64,000 bases of DNA from Branchinecta lynchi (lineage: Eukaryota > Arthropoda > Branchiopoda > Anostraca > Branchinectidae): assembly GCA_023053575.1 (NCBI GenBank), contig JAKZAP010000007.1:24019464-24083463 (forward strand). The letters are read 5' to 3'. The position numbers and the translations under genes were made by a program. How positions within the stretch are numbered: position 1 is the stretch's first letter; each line of letters opens with the position of its first letter. Shown piece after piece: positions 50,001-53,891 of the stretch. The notes beneath the pieces were generated by a model. That model saw only the letters and a list, made by a program, of their open reading frames with translations. It was not told the DNA's origin and ran no database searches.

Positions 50001-52537
50001 AATTTTAACTGGAGTGTAGCATTCAAACAACAAGCACTTCACTGAGCCTGTAAGGGTAAGAAAATAGGCAGTGAAGATTATGCTCGGTCCGGTTATGTTT
50101 TATGAGGATGGCTTGGTAAAGGTTGATCTGCCAACCCTTGCTGAAAGACGACATCAGGTCACAATAGCCTTCGGGAGCAAATGCGCATGCTCCGTAGCAA
50201 GTAGCAGGCATAAACTCAATCAATCAAATTTATTTTCCAAACAGTTAAATGCTAGAAGAGAAATAAAACATTTACGAAATACATAAAAACGAAACAACTT
50301 AACAATACACTTACAACATATGACCAGAACAAGACCAAAGGTTTCGATGGGATCCCAAAAATTCAATATCTGATCCAGACAACTGGGTCTTGTCTTAGCC
50401 AGATCCAGTCTTCGCCAGACTCCTTGAACATTTTTAAAATTAAAATTCAGAAACAGATTAAGGCCAAATAGCTAACCACCTGAGAAAACCAAGTTCAGAT
50501 TTGGATTCAGCATGTGTGTTTACCCCTATAAGTCATATCTGTTTTGACGAAAACTTCCTGCCACTTCTGCTAATTTCCCGGTTCCGGCCGAACTCCAGAA
50601 CTACTTGTCCGGCGAAAAAAGAAAGCTCAAAGACGAAATCAGGGTATCTTCTTTCCCCAGTAATGAACATCTAATCAACTTCAAATAAAAATTTAGCTTA
50701 TAACAAATTTTCCGATTCCAGCCGGATTCCGGTCGAACTATATGTCCGGGTAAAATACGATTGTCATACAGGGACTCAGCATCTCTTCTTACCCCTAAAT
50801 CGCTTATCTAATCAACTAGAAATAAAACTTTGACTTCCAACAGTTTTCCGGTTTTGGCCGGATTCCGGACGAACTACATGTCCGGGTAGAAACTTGTTTT
50901 CACATAAGTGTTCAGCATGCCTTCTTGCCCTAAATCGAACATCTAATCAACTCGAAATAAAACTTTTAATTTTGACAAACTTTCCGGTTTGGGCCGGATT
51001 CCGGTCGAAAATACTTGTCCATCGAGAAAATAGTTTTCACCATCGTCTTCAGCATGTCTTCCTACCTCTAAATCGAACATTTAATCAACTTCAAATAAAA
51101 CTTTTACTTTCAACAAACTTTCCGGTTTGGGCCGGATTCCGGGCGAAATACTTGTCCGTCGAGAAAATAGTTTTCACCATCGTCTTCAGCATGTCTTCCT
51201 ACCCCTAAATCGAACATCTAACCAATTTCAAATAAAACTTTTACTTTCAACAAACTTTCCGGTTTGGGCCGGATTCCGGACGAAATACTTGTCCGTCGAG
51301 AAAATAATTTTCACCATCGTCTTCAGCATGTCTTCCTACCCCTAAATCGAACATCTAATCAACTTCAAATAAAACTTTTACTTTCAACAAACTTTCCGGT
51401 TTTGACCGGATTCCGGGCGAACTACTTGTCCGATGACAAAATGGTTTTCACCATCGTGTTTAGCATGTCTTCCTACCCCATAATCGACTATCACATTAGC
51501 TGTTTCAAAATATTTTGTTTGTCCCTTAATTTGAATCCCCTCCCCCACCCCTAAATGTAGAGCTACAAAGCCCATCTACGAACTTGACTGGTCCGACGAC
51601 CCAACGAACCCTCACACCAATTTTCATCAAAATATCTCATTCCCTTCGAGAGTTATCGTGCTTACAGACGGACGGACGGACGGACAGACGGACCGACGGA
51701 CAGACGGACAACTTTTGCGATGTCATAGGTATCCCTCCACTTACGTTTTGGGATCCCAAAAAGATGGTGGATGAAACAATGTAAGCAGAGGAATTAGCAG
51801 GATATGGAGAAAACTGATTGCCAGTGTTCCTCTCGGACCGACGCACGGACGACGGGATGTGAGGGGGGAATAGACGACCTATCTGGGGACAACACACTGT
51901 CTTTGTTCCAGTATTTTTTTTAGAGCGACCAGTTAACTTAGGAACGTCCAATTTAATGGCAGCATCATATTTAATTTTATGATCACCCAGAAGTCTCGCG
52001 GCTCTCTTTCTTCTTTTTAAACTCGATTGATCGTTATCTGAAATAGGCTATTTTGTACTCTATTTACCCCATGTTTTGATAAGTTGAACAGGATTCAGAT
52101 CAGAAGTTGTCCCTTTAGATGAAATGTCTGTCGTATAATTGTGTCATGTGTAATTTTTGTGAATGACCATCCATTGCCATATACTAGCTATTAAGGAAAA
52201 AATATAGTATTTATTTCTGTAATATTAACTTACATGGAAGGGCCACTTGTGTTCCAGTTAGAAAGAAAATGTTTTCATTTTGTTCCCTTTTTTGCTGTTT
52301 TTATACTAGTGCGCTGTCGCCTTGGCAGGCTGCAAATGAAAAATATTTAAAGGAATTTTGTTTAAATATTCTTTTTTCACAGGAGCGTACAAAATGGTAC
52401 CGCCCAGAAAACTGCTACCCACGTACTATCTGCTTCGGTTGGAAACGCGACCATTTCCAACCTCCGGAATCCAGTGCGATACTATATCCCAGTCGATCGG
52501 CCTTTGGACCATTTCTGCGCCTATTGGGACGAGGATG
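13883..52537 (+). CDS. Adhesion GPCR-like receptor with ~41 EGF domains (11 exons visible, both ends missing)
   Basis: Eleven exons join in phase (13883-14032, 16494-16626, 22080-26281, 29572-29715, 31693-31887, 35625-35681, 39204-39406, 42564-42713, 45598-45804, 47702-47865, 52383-52537) to give 1,920 codons. The order is about 41 EGF-like domains, a hormone-receptor motif, a GAIN domain and the start of a GPS site. In the known family, GAIN/GPS directs autoproteolysis that splits the adhesive ectodomain from a seven-helix signalling part, with a tethered agonist just after the cut; the EGF array would reach partners at the cell surface. Cadherin and laminin-G domains are absent, so this is not a CELSR/flamingo receptor. 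HormR plus GAIN argues against Notch or polycystin. Start codon, signal peptide and 7TM were not found. The exact orthologue is unknown. Confidence 0.85.
14275..14688. mobile_element. MITE with AGGCGTATTCTCGCC ends (copy 1)
   Basis: Terminal inverted repeats AGGCGTATTCTCGCCGTTCC and GGAACGGCGAGAATACGCCT are flanked by ATA at 14272-14274 and 14689-14691. A 3-bp target duplication of this kind is typical of PIF/Harbinger-type transposition. It is non-coding; its interior is GC-rich with repeated GGGGACTC-type motifs. Confidence 0.85.
15160..15220. repeat. 31-bp tandem duplication
   Basis: Two copies of CTTAAGTAGTGTTTATAA followed by TTCAAAATGTC. It is a minor local duplication in the intron. 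Confidence 0.7.
15286..15925. mobile_element. Dispersed element D with TTTAACTGAAAAG ends (copy 1)
   Basis: AGTTTAACTGAAAAGCCAAC at the left and CTTTTCAGTTAAACTTTAA at the right form inverted ends. The interior has CATACAACACAGGTACAAAC, TAGAGGTACCACAAATCCGA and GCGGAACAACGAAGTAACG, all recurring at 19.8-20.2, 34.5-35.2 and 47.9-49.9 kb. It has no coding capacity. The superfamily is unknown. Confidence 0.6.
15926..16112 (-). mobile_element. Truncated LINE tail
   Basis: Shares AACTAATACACTTGCCAGAT and TGGGCAGAAGAATTAGCAGG, plus GGACCGACGCACGGACGACG, with the other minus-strand LINE tails. It abuts the right end of element D without a recognisable TTGA tail. Confidence 0.6.
16349..16423 (-). 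repeat. tRNA-like sequence (SINE head)
   Basis: The minus strand contains an A-box-like TAGCTCAAGCGGTAGAAC and a B-box-like GGTCCTGGGTTCAAATC, spaced as in a tRNA. The anticodon stem does not pair well, so this is better read as a tRNA-derived SINE or pseudogene than a functional tRNA. The B-box segment GAAGGTCCTGGGTTCAAATC also occurs at 39.1 kb. Confidence 0.55.
16494..16626 (+). CDS. Receptor exon 2: end of EGF2, start of EGF3
   Basis: Acceptor CTATCATTCCAG, donor GTAAAT; entry phase 1, exit phase 2. The joined codon (G+CG) gives Ala. The exon encodes SCEDLGSGAFECLCPEGF then RGEFCETADPC, which closes EGF2, and then TCFNGGTCLR, the first half of EGF3. The junction places all six EGF2 cysteines at normal spacing, which supports the splice. 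Confidence 0.85.
16846..17248. mobile_element. TA-flanked foldback element (copy 1)
   Basis: Ends TACTTGCGTTTTTGCAGATA and TATCTGCAAAAACGGAACTA are complementary, and the terminal TA on each side is the likely target duplication. The interior repeats CAGATACCATGGTATCTG-type palindromes several times. The second copy is at 33.2-33.6 kb. Confidence 0.75.
17423..17706. mobile_element. MITE with GAGCGTGTTCC ends (copy 1)
   Basis: GAGCGTGTTCCACCCTACTT at the left; the right end is degraded to TTGAAAACGCTC. The left flank is ATA but the right flank does not match. The interior carries the family hallmark TAGTTACTACGCATGGCGTC and palindromic TAGTTACTA motifs. Confidence 0.75.
17966..18249. mobile_element. 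MITE with GAGCGTGTTCC ends (copy 2)
   Basis: GAGCGTGTTCCATCC and GTGGAACACGCTC are flanked by TTA on both sides (17963-17965 and 18250-18252). Its interior is inverted relative to copy 1. The perfect 3-bp duplication suggests PIF/Harbinger-type insertion. Confidence 0.85.
19013..19617. mobile_element. MITE with AGGCGTATTCTCGCC ends (copy 2)
   Basis: Ends AGGCGTATTCTCGCCGTTCC and GGAACGGCGAGAATACGCCT are flanked by TAA at 19010-19012 and 19618-19620. At 605 bp it is longer than the other two copies, with extra AT-rich sequence at about 19200-19430. Confidence 0.85.
19796..20262. mobile_element. Dispersed element D (copy 2, decayed)
   Basis: TTTTAGCTGAAAAGCGAAC at the left, interior AAGCATACAACACAGACAGA and TAGAGGTACCACAAATTACA, and a degraded right end ACCTTTTCGGTAAAGCTTT. 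It is followed by a G-run. Confidence 0.55.
20671..21836 (+). mobile_element. Helentron-like family A element, copy 2 (plus orientation)
   Basis: Begins TTTTTGGGATCCCAGAACGT, then GTCGGTCTGGCCGTCCGTCC (microsatellite), then about four core units with CGGAATCCGG and TTAGGGGTAAGAAGACATGC. It ends TTTTTGGGATCTGACCGAAA then CCTTTGGTCTTT. The layout is identical to the other copies but more diverged, so it is an older insertion. Confidence 0.75.
22080..26281 (+). CDS. Receptor exon 3: 36 complete EGF domains in one exon
   Basis: Acceptor TTACTTTTCTTACAG, donor GTAAGA; entry phase 2, exit phase 1, 4,202 bp without a stop. It closes EGF3, encodes EGF4-39 completely and opens EGF40. Most domains fit C-x4-C-x-N-G-G-T-C with a GFEG motif before the last cysteine. 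A classical calcium-binding D-x-D-E-C N-terminus is generally lacking; linkers are EVNP, EVDP or VLNP. Many carry the O-fucose consensus C-x4-T-C. EGF35 (near 25620) is odd, with its third, fourth and fifth cysteines packed as C-T-C-E-C. EGF8 and EGF10 are short. An intronless EGF run this long suggests intron loss or expansion within the exon by unequal exchange. Confidence 0.92.
23704..24144 (+). repeat. 111-bp in-frame EGF tandem repeat x4
   Basis: TGCCATGAAAATCCCTGTGC or variants recur at 23707, 23818, 23929 and 24040, exactly 111 bp apart (37 codons, one EGF domain). These are EGF18-21 of the receptor. High nucleotide identity marks a recent duplication. Confidence 0.85.
24145..25056 (+). 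repeat. 228-bp in-frame EGF-pair tandem repeat x4
   Basis: AATCCGTGTCAGCGCAATCC or a one-base variant recurs at 24145, 24373, 24601 and 24829, exactly 228 bp apart (76 codons, a pair of EGFs). These are EGF22-29, alternating NPCQRNPCANNGTC and DPCHTNPCQNGGFC types. The block duplicated as a dimer, in contrast to the single-domain 111-bp array just upstream. Confidence 0.9.
26530..26691. mobile_element. TA-flanked MITE, CACTGTAAAAA ends (copy 3)
   Basis: CACTGTACAAAGTTTCTCCG at the left and GCAAGATTTTTTTTTGCAGTG-type right end, flanked by TA (26528-26529, 26692-26693). The interior arms match copies 1 and 2. Confidence 0.75.
27773..28185. mobile_element. MITE with AGGCGTATTCTCGCC ends (copy 3)
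   Basis: AGGCGTATTCTCGCCGTTCC at the left and GGAACGGCGAGATTACGCCT at the right. Flanking triplets are AGA and ATA, one mismatch from a duplication. Confidence 0.8.
28190..28468 (+). pseudogene. LINE C-terminal zinc-knuckle fragment
   Basis: Encodes RRKYLGKARVTDGLFSCPTC, then GHALENTEHFMNDCEELKDL. C-x2-C-x9-H-x4-C is the cysteine/histidine cluster found after the reverse transcriptase in several non-LTR retrotransposons. No RT core is attached. A related cluster is at 41.6-41.9 kb. Confidence 0.5.
28395..28720. repeat. Dispersed repeat F (copy 1)
   Basis: CCCGTAGACCCCAATTCCGT, then TTTTCTCACTTGCCGTGTTT and CCATCAGAAAAACCGGTTA, ending AGTGCGAGAGGTCCTTTAAG. The same order occurs at 52.82-53.15 kb, with an inverted piece at 5.63-5.79 kb. 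It is non-coding. Confidence 0.6.
28900..29462 (+). pseudogene. LINE reverse transcriptase C-terminus and tail
   Basis: Reads GVIIDDDLKWNSHVDNIIRK, a stop and a frameshift, then RLENVQKRAMRIILGDHN and RRNTLSNKFGAK, CCPQ, RRSERNSGNK, followed by a 3' UTR ending near TCGGATTAAATTTAATT. It is the most complete copy of the LINE whose tails recur at 7.1, 16.0, 50.2-52.0 and 62.0 kb. Confidence 0.7.
29572..29715 (+). CDS. Receptor exon 4: end of EGF40 and EGF41
   Basis: Acceptor GGATATTTCCAG, donor GTAAGC; phase 1 in and out. The joined GGA codon restores GFKGKHCE, closing EGF40. Then NPCIEISPSPCENGGTC and CECPIGFSGKSCELL form the last EGF, which has a longer first loop than its neighbours and an O-GlcNAc-type C-x2-G-x-S-G-x2-C site. 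Confidence 0.88.
29783..30330 (-). pseudogene. LINE 3' fragment interrupted by a MITE
   Basis: The minus strand carries CKRSFGNRTVDPWNSL, TEDAV and ESINS, the motif preceding the C-terminus of many LINE reverse transcriptases, and its 3' end is an ATT-rich tail near 29783. The uninterrupted relative at 45.14-45.42 kb lacks the MITE, which gives an empty-site comparison. Confidence 0.7.
29873..30166. mobile_element. MITE with GAGCGTGTTCC ends (copy 3)
   Basis: GAGCGTATTCCACCC at the left and GGATGGAGCACGCTC at the right, flanked by TAT (29870-29872 and 30167-30169). The host LINE fragment at 45.24 kb continues without it, which confirms the boundaries and the 3-bp duplication. Confidence 0.9.
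30537..30566 (+). pseudogene. Dead partial duplicate of exon 5's 5' end
   Basis: CTTTGAATTAGGAAACATGT then CCTAGAG closely resembles the true acceptor and start of exon 5 (CTTTGAATCTAGATACATGT then CCTGGAG at 31682). In the receptor phase this copy would hit a TAG within a few codons. It is cut off by the start of a CAGAGGCG-ended repeat. Confidence 0.4.
30567..31646. repeat. Inverted G-rich repeat pair with CAGAGGCGTTACTAGCC ends
   Basis: CAGAGGCGTTACTAGCCAAA at the left and TTTGGCTAGTAGCGCCTCTG at the right. Both arms (30567-30845 and about 31380-31646) hold degenerate ACCGACTGTTTTT units and runs of G. The ends resemble hAT termini (CAGNGGCG), but no 8-bp duplication is visible. A GAGCGTGTTCC MITE and a LINE tail microsatellite (CAATCAATCAATCAA) lie between the arms. 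Confidence 0.6.
30962..31265. mobile_element. MITE with GAGCGTGTTCC ends (copy 4)
   Basis: GAGCGTGTTCCACCCTACTT at the left and GGGTGGAACATGCTC at the right, flanked by ATA (30959-30961 and 31266-31268). It is a full-length 304-bp copy. Confidence 0.9.
31693..31887 (+). CDS. Receptor exon 5: first half of the HormR motif
   Basis: Acceptor CTTTGAATCTAG, donor GTAAGT; phase 1 in and out. It encodes DTCPGDVTDLATGYFQW, then FGETFRIMCPNG, matching the HormR start (C, then a W about 15 residues on, then G and CP-x-G). It continues as PIALQELPLPTNITSWNTF, which ordinary HormR motifs lack. The NIT tripeptide is a possible N-glycosylation site. Confidence 0.75.
32732..33076. mobile_element. Long-armed MITE with CACTGTTAGAAG ends (copy 1)
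   Basis: CACTGTTAGAAGTTTCATAA then CAGATAACA at the left; the right end is its complement (TGTTATCTGTTATGAAAC then TTCTCACAGTG). The interior has further complementary GCATAAC segments. A second copy lies at 46.1-46.4 kb. No convincing target duplication was seen. Confidence 0.75.
33188..33643. mobile_element. TA-flanked foldback element (copy 2)
   Basis: TAGTTGCGTTTTTGCAGATA and TATCTGCAAAAACGCAACTA are perfect complements at the two ends, with TA as the probable target duplication. The interior repeats ATACCATGGTATCTGATACC-type palindromes. Confidence 0.8.
34523..35217. mobile_element. Dispersed element D (copy 3) split by a hAT MITE
   Basis: AAGTTTAATTGAAAAG at the left, then a hAT MITE, then TTCGTTATTCCGCTATTC and TGAAAAGCCGCGTTTGTG, ending AAATAAGTTGGCTT. 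It is inverted relative to copies 1 and 2 in its interior order. Confidence 0.55.
34551..34993. mobile_element. hAT-type MITE with perfect 8-bp TSD
   Basis: Inverted ends CAGTAGCGTATATT and AATATACGCTACTG, flanked by GCTGGGAT at 34543-34550 and 34994-35001. An 8-bp duplication with CAG...CTG ends is the hAT signature. The 443-bp element is non-coding and has a G-run at about 34565-34583. Confidence 0.9.
35625..35681 (+). CDS. Receptor exon 6: 57-bp linker exon inside HormR
   Basis: Acceptor TATATTTTTCAG, donor GTAAGA; phase 1 in and out. It encodes NLTSLSKSQSPSDRKSLIA, serine-rich with an NLT sequon. It lies between the CPNG half and the RSC half of the HormR motif and has no counterpart in typical motifs. 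If the donor is not used, the frame stays open to a TGA at 35,971. Confidence 0.6.
36245..37763 (+). repeat. Long target-site duplication around a LINE (131-138 bp)
   Basis: 36245-36382 and 37633-37763 are the same sequence, starting ATAGTGGAGAGATTGGGATT and ending GGAATTCCGCTGGTC. They differ in G-run length. They abut the LINE's truncated 5' end and its AAAT tail. Outside the duplicate, family B sequence continues naturally on both sides. Confidence 0.8.
36383..37632 (+). pseudogene. 5'-truncated LINE with reverse transcriptase palm
   Basis: An open frame of about 367 codons (to 37,494) contains QFGFKEGSST, FIDAKAAFDRV, NGVRQGGVLSPLLYNLYVDG, YADDLVILA and YKYLGF. These are RT motifs through the catalytic YADD, thumb and C-terminal extension of a jockey/CR1-like LINE. 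The endonuclease and N-terminal RT motifs are missing by 5' truncation. The 3' end is AATGAAATAAATAAATAAAT. The intact frame and near-identical flanking duplication indicate a recent insertion. Confidence 0.85.
37975..38940. repeat. Tandem array of ~130-bp units
   Basis: Degenerate units each contain CCCCAAGGGCCCATGATCGT-like, TTTGTGCCTCAAGGGTTTTG and TTCCTAGTCTCCTTAAAGTG segments, repeated about five to six times. A 195-bp foldback interrupts the array. Its position before the family B 3' end is like a Helentron core, but it resembles no other B core here. Confidence 0.65.
38159..38353. mobile_element. Short foldback with ~58-bp arms
   Basis: TATTTGATAGTGCAAAACGG and CCGGTTTGCACTATCAAATA begin complementary arms of roughly 58 bp, extending through CAGCTGAATTTTATTAGAGC to CGGCC. 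The loop contains a further CCTTGCCAAGAA inverted pair. It interrupts the 130-bp array. Confidence 0.75.
39090..39161 (+). repeat. tRNA-like sequence (SINE head or tRNA pseudogene)
   Basis: TAGCTCAGTGGCGGAGC forms a good D-arm, CTGGGTTCAAATCCCGG a T-arm, and the loop CTAGAAA would present anticodon AGA (Ser). But the acceptor pairs at only five of seven positions and the long variable arm of tRNA-Ser is absent. With a relative at 16.35 kb, a tRNA-derived SINE is more likely than an active gene. It lies 42 bp before exon 7. Confidence 0.6.
39204..39406 (+). CDS. Receptor exon 7: second half of the HormR motif
   Basis: Acceptor TTCTTCCTTCTAG, donor GTAAGT; entry phase 1, exit phase 0. After DAEYRSHLDSTSAWSDAQRA it encodes GDNGRAYAVRSCVLD, then AVWMPVDDSLCKTNFTES. 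This fits the HormR C-terminal pattern G-x-A-x-R-x-C ... W ... D-x-S-x-C. Together with exon 5 it completes the motif. Confidence 0.82.
39546..41442. mobile_element. Non-autonomous hAT-like element with internal tandem repeats
   Basis: CAGGGGCGTCACT at the left and AGTGACGCCCCTA at the right are inverted. The flanks ATAATGAC (39538-39545) and ATAACGAC (41443-41450) match at seven of eight bases, fitting an hAT target duplication. The interior has no transposase. It holds repeated CGTCGGCACATCGGGTT and AGAAATCAAATTCTG blocks (39.65-40.55 kb), CTGCGGCGCTTACTTTAA blocks (40.56-41.15 kb) and a duplicated CACCGGTTCTATTCTA segment (41.24-41.35 kb). Confidence 0.75.
41596..41902 (+). pseudogene. LINE C-terminal zinc-knuckle fragment
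   Basis: Encodes GLPAEILQMWFQLRANCLPL, then ECACRFCGEVEESLCHLL, TDCPGVKEIRDSFFGG. C-x2-C-x8-H-x4-C is the post-RT cluster of non-LTR elements. A 3' UTR to about 42055 ends in TTATTATAAATTATTATT. A related piece (LCRCPELSRLRRELLGG) is at 62.4 kb. Confidence 0.6.
42564..42713 (+). CDS. Receptor exon 8: start of GAIN domain
   Basis: Acceptor GAATCCTCCAG, donor GTGAGT; phase 0 in and out, exactly 50 codons. It encodes EPKRLVDDFEVAGRRLSGLL then FRDAANQIEKLVSSAV. This amphipathic helical sequence is typical of GAIN subdomain A directly after HormR. Confidence 0.75.
44280..44430. repeat. Dispersed repeat G (copy 1)
   Basis: Contains ACATCCAGTCTTGCTA, CTTTTTCGTACTACTTCAT and GAGATAAATTTTTCATCGG, in the same order as 53150-53280. 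TAGTA-type motifs repeat within it. Confidence 0.55.
44550..44900. repeat. Two diverged ~200-bp tandem units
   Basis: TTTTACTAGATAATTTACTG and TTTTACTCGATAATTTACTT begin units that share GGATTTCTCTC, TTTAGGCTTT and CCAACAAATCTT. Only two copies are present, and they are diverged. Confidence 0.6.
45092..45131 (+). mobile_element. Family A 3'-end relic
   Basis: TTTTTGGGATCCGATCAAAC then TTTCGGTCTTGT matches the family A 3' subterminal repeat, hairpin and CTTGT terminus. The rest of the element is not recognisable. Confidence 0.5.
45137..45425 (-). pseudogene. LINE 3' fragment (uninterrupted)
   Basis: The minus strand reads GFGNRTVDPWNSLIEDAV, NAESINSFKCIVDGI, the typical LINE C-terminal WNSLP-like motif, with an ATTATTATT-rich 3' end. 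It serves as the empty site for the MITE at 29.87 kb. Confidence 0.7.
45598..45804 (+). CDS. Receptor exon 9: GAIN domain helices
   Basis: Acceptor GTTTCCTTAG, donor GTAAGT; phase 0 in and out, 69 codons. It encodes VANSMLSYVSQMLEADDAIL, then ASVLRSLEKLSKN and FAFQTKNLVMETKVL. The pattern of two helices, an LEKL motif, then a beta-strand with NLVM/V resembles GAIN subdomains A/B in adhesion GPCRs. Confidence 0.82.
46104..46428. mobile_element. Long-armed MITE with CACTGTCAGAAG ends (copy 2)
   Basis: CACTGTCAGAAGTTCATAAC and GAGACCTTCTGACAGTG at the ends; interior GTTATGCATAA palindromes and TTGGCTCTTCCTAACA match copy 1 at 32.7 kb. Confidence 0.75.
46544..46849. mobile_element. MITE with GAGCGTGTTCC ends (copy 5, decayed)
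   Basis: GAGCGTGTTCCACCCTGTTT at the left and GGTTGAACACTCTC at the right. Flanking triplets GCA and ATA do not match. Substitutions throughout show it is the oldest of the seven copies. Confidence 0.75.
47702..47865 (+). CDS. Receptor exon 10: GAIN beta-sandwich
   Basis: Acceptor CTTTCTTCTAG, donor GTAATT; entry phase 0, exit phase 2. It encodes PENATFSPAFATRPNN, then ETKLVIPDELVKHF and SARLQFMSFRTGKLF. The V-x-I-P-x-x-L strand and the R-x-Q-F-x-x-F-x-x-x-K-L-F segment are characteristic of GAIN subdomain B. Confidence 0.82.
47920..49950. mobile_element. Dispersed element D (copy 4) split by a family B element
   Basis: The left part has GTTGTTCCGCTATTCATGAA and GTGGTACCTCTATGCGCTTG. The right part has CACTGCGTACTGAAAAGCCG and ends AGTTGGCTTTTCAGTTAAAC. 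The B element accounts for everything between 48041 and 49720. Confidence 0.6.
48041..49720 (+). mobile_element. Helentron-like family B element, copy 1
   Basis: Starts TATGGCAATTGCCCTTCGGC then AAAGTGATATAGCGATCGCA, followed by a GTCCGTCCGTCGGTCTGG microsatellite. The core repeats GATGAAACTTGGCAGGCATA-type blocks and G-runs (48524, 48656, 48797). It ends ACAAGTGCCATGTGAGCTCT then TAGCTCTTGT, with hairpin GAGCT-CTT-AGCTC. The left flank ends in T and the right flank begins with T, consistent with T^T insertion. There is no Rep/helicase gene, so it is non-autonomous. Confidence 0.8.
50070..50195 (+). pseudogene. LINE RT C-terminal scrap
   Basis: Encodes VMFYEDGLVKVDLPTLAE then RRHQVTIAFGSKCACS, resembling the region before the C-terminus of the 12.85-13.39 kb LINE (LASLSNRRHQLSTKFG). 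Confidence 0.45.
50216..52010 (-). mobile_element. LINE tail split by a family A element
   Basis: The tail begins CAATCAATCAAATTTATTTT (minus-strand TTGA repeat) at 50216. It is interrupted at 50328/51762 and resumes as GAATTAGCAGGATATGGAGA and GGACCGACGCACGGACGACG. The minus strand encodes LTGRSKKNTGTKTVCCPQ then RRSERNTGNQFSPYPANSS. Other copies run through without the insertion. Confidence 0.7.
50329..51761 (-). mobile_element. Helentron-like family A element, copy 3
   Basis: Plus-strand ends are ACAAGACCAAAGGTTTCGAT and ACGTTTTGGGATCCCAAAA. Core units beginning CTTTCCGGTTTGGGCCGG start at 50980, 51118, 51255 and 51392, about 137 bp apart. The microsatellite is GACGGACGGACGGACAGACG (51667-51710). 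It has one more core unit than copy 1 and is otherwise near-identical to copies 1 and 4. Confidence 0.88.
52383..52537 (+). CDS. Receptor exon 11: end of GAIN and start of GPS
   Basis: Acceptor ATTCTTTTTTCACAG, donor GTAATT; entry phase 2, exit phase 1. It encodes SVQNGTAQKTATHVLSASVG, then NLRNPVRYYIPVDRP and DHFCAYWDED. The L-x-N-P-V strand followed by C-x-Y-W is the first half of the GPS motif. The second half (W, C-x-C, the H-L/S-T cleavage triplet) is not in this window. N-x-T sequons occur at NGT and NAT. Confidence 0.87.
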
Positions 52538-52819
52538 GTAATTATTGCAATAGATAGTTCAATAGTATGAGTCAGTTGAACAAATAATCCAAGAACCTCC
52601 GTCTAAGGTTCCATGCAGCGACTACGTTCCGACAAAACTGAGTGAGTCCCCGATGAAAGTTTGTAGCCTGCGTAGTTGTAAGATAGTTGCACGAAGACGT
52701 TGCAATAGTTGCATATACAGTAGTACAGAATACTTTAAGTTTTATGTGCCTCACGCTGGGATAATCTAAAAGGATCTGTCTTACCTAGAATACTAATACA
52801 ACATAGTTCCATAATCACT

Positions 52820-53150
52820 CCGTATAGTTCTAAACCCGGAAACCCCAATTTCGTACGGTACATTCTAACCCCTCTAACAAAACCACGCTGATTTTCTCAC
52901 TTGCCGCGTTTTGCTACCTTTGATATGTGTCACGCTGTCGACGGTTGTCTTAGAGAAGTTTTTCCATCAGAAAAACCGGTTATGTAAATTGTTTCCTTGT
53001 TTTCGCCACAAGTCAACAGGTCTTGGAAACGCCTTAAAACAGCCAAAACTGTGTGTTATGTGTTGAATGCACAGCCTAGTTTTAAAGCATTCAAATATTT
53101 TAAAATACTGTAAGTTGTAGAGTAAAGAGTGCGAGGTTCCTTTAAGCAGT
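52820..53150. repeat. Dispersed repeat F (copy 2)
   Basis: AAACCCGGAAACCCCAATTT, TTTTCTCACTTGCCGCGTTT and CCATCAGAAAAACCGGTTAT, ending AGTGCGAGGTTCCTTTAAG, in the same order as 28.4-28.7 kb. Confidence 0.6.
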
Positions 53151-53280
53151 AGTATTCAGTAGCATCCCGCGTTGCTCCAGTATCATCCAGTCTTGCTATA
53201 GTAGCATCAGTTGGTACTGCATCCTACTTTTTCGTACAACTTCATGCTACTATTTGAGATAATTTTTCATCGGGGCTAGA
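53150..53280. repeat. Dispersed repeat G (copy 2)
   Basis: Shares ATCATCCAGTCTTGCTA, CTTTTTCGTACAACTTCAT and GAGATAATTTTTCATCGG with 44280-44430, directly adjoining repeat F. Confidence 0.55.
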
Positions 53281-53891
53281 GGTACTTGGTGAGCTTTAAG
53301 TTGATACCCGTCTACTTCTCTTCGCCGCTACACATACTAGAGGACAAACTTTAGCAGGCCTGGAGGGCCCGCTCTGCACCGCGTCATGCGCGACGTAACA
53401 ACGATAGACAGCCAATCGGCTGTAAAGGAAGACGCCGACGGCGTTCATAAAATTTCTTCTCCGGGGCTCTACTGCGATATAACTGCAGTGTTGCCACATC
53501 TCGCACGATAGTGTGAATTGTCACTCTATTTTGTTTTTGTCACTCTTGTCCTACGTAGGACATGAAAATCACTCTATTTCAGAAAATGACCAAATGTGTA
53601 ATTTTTGCAGCAGGGATTCCGACCAGAAATTTCAAGTTTTGTTCATGGAAATAAAATTAAGATGTTTCATTTTTACAGAGGCGATTCCGACCAAAAGTAA
53701 ACATTTCATGAAAATAAATTTCACTCCCAGTTCACTTTCTGTTTTGGGCCAAAAGTCACTCTCTAAATATTTGTGATGTGGCAACCCTGTATAACTGTTT
53801 GTAGAGGTAACTAATTGAGATGTTCCGCGTAGCTCCTACCCTCCGCTCGTTAGGGTCGGGCAGGGTATCGAGAATAAATTCGTATTACAAA

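Larger units (their letters stand above)
47866..52382 (+). other. Intron between exons 10 and 11
   Basis: A 4,517-bp GT-AG intron. A family B element sits inside element D. A family A element sits inside a LINE tail. 49950-50080 and 52011-52382 show no recognised feature. Confidence 0.75.
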
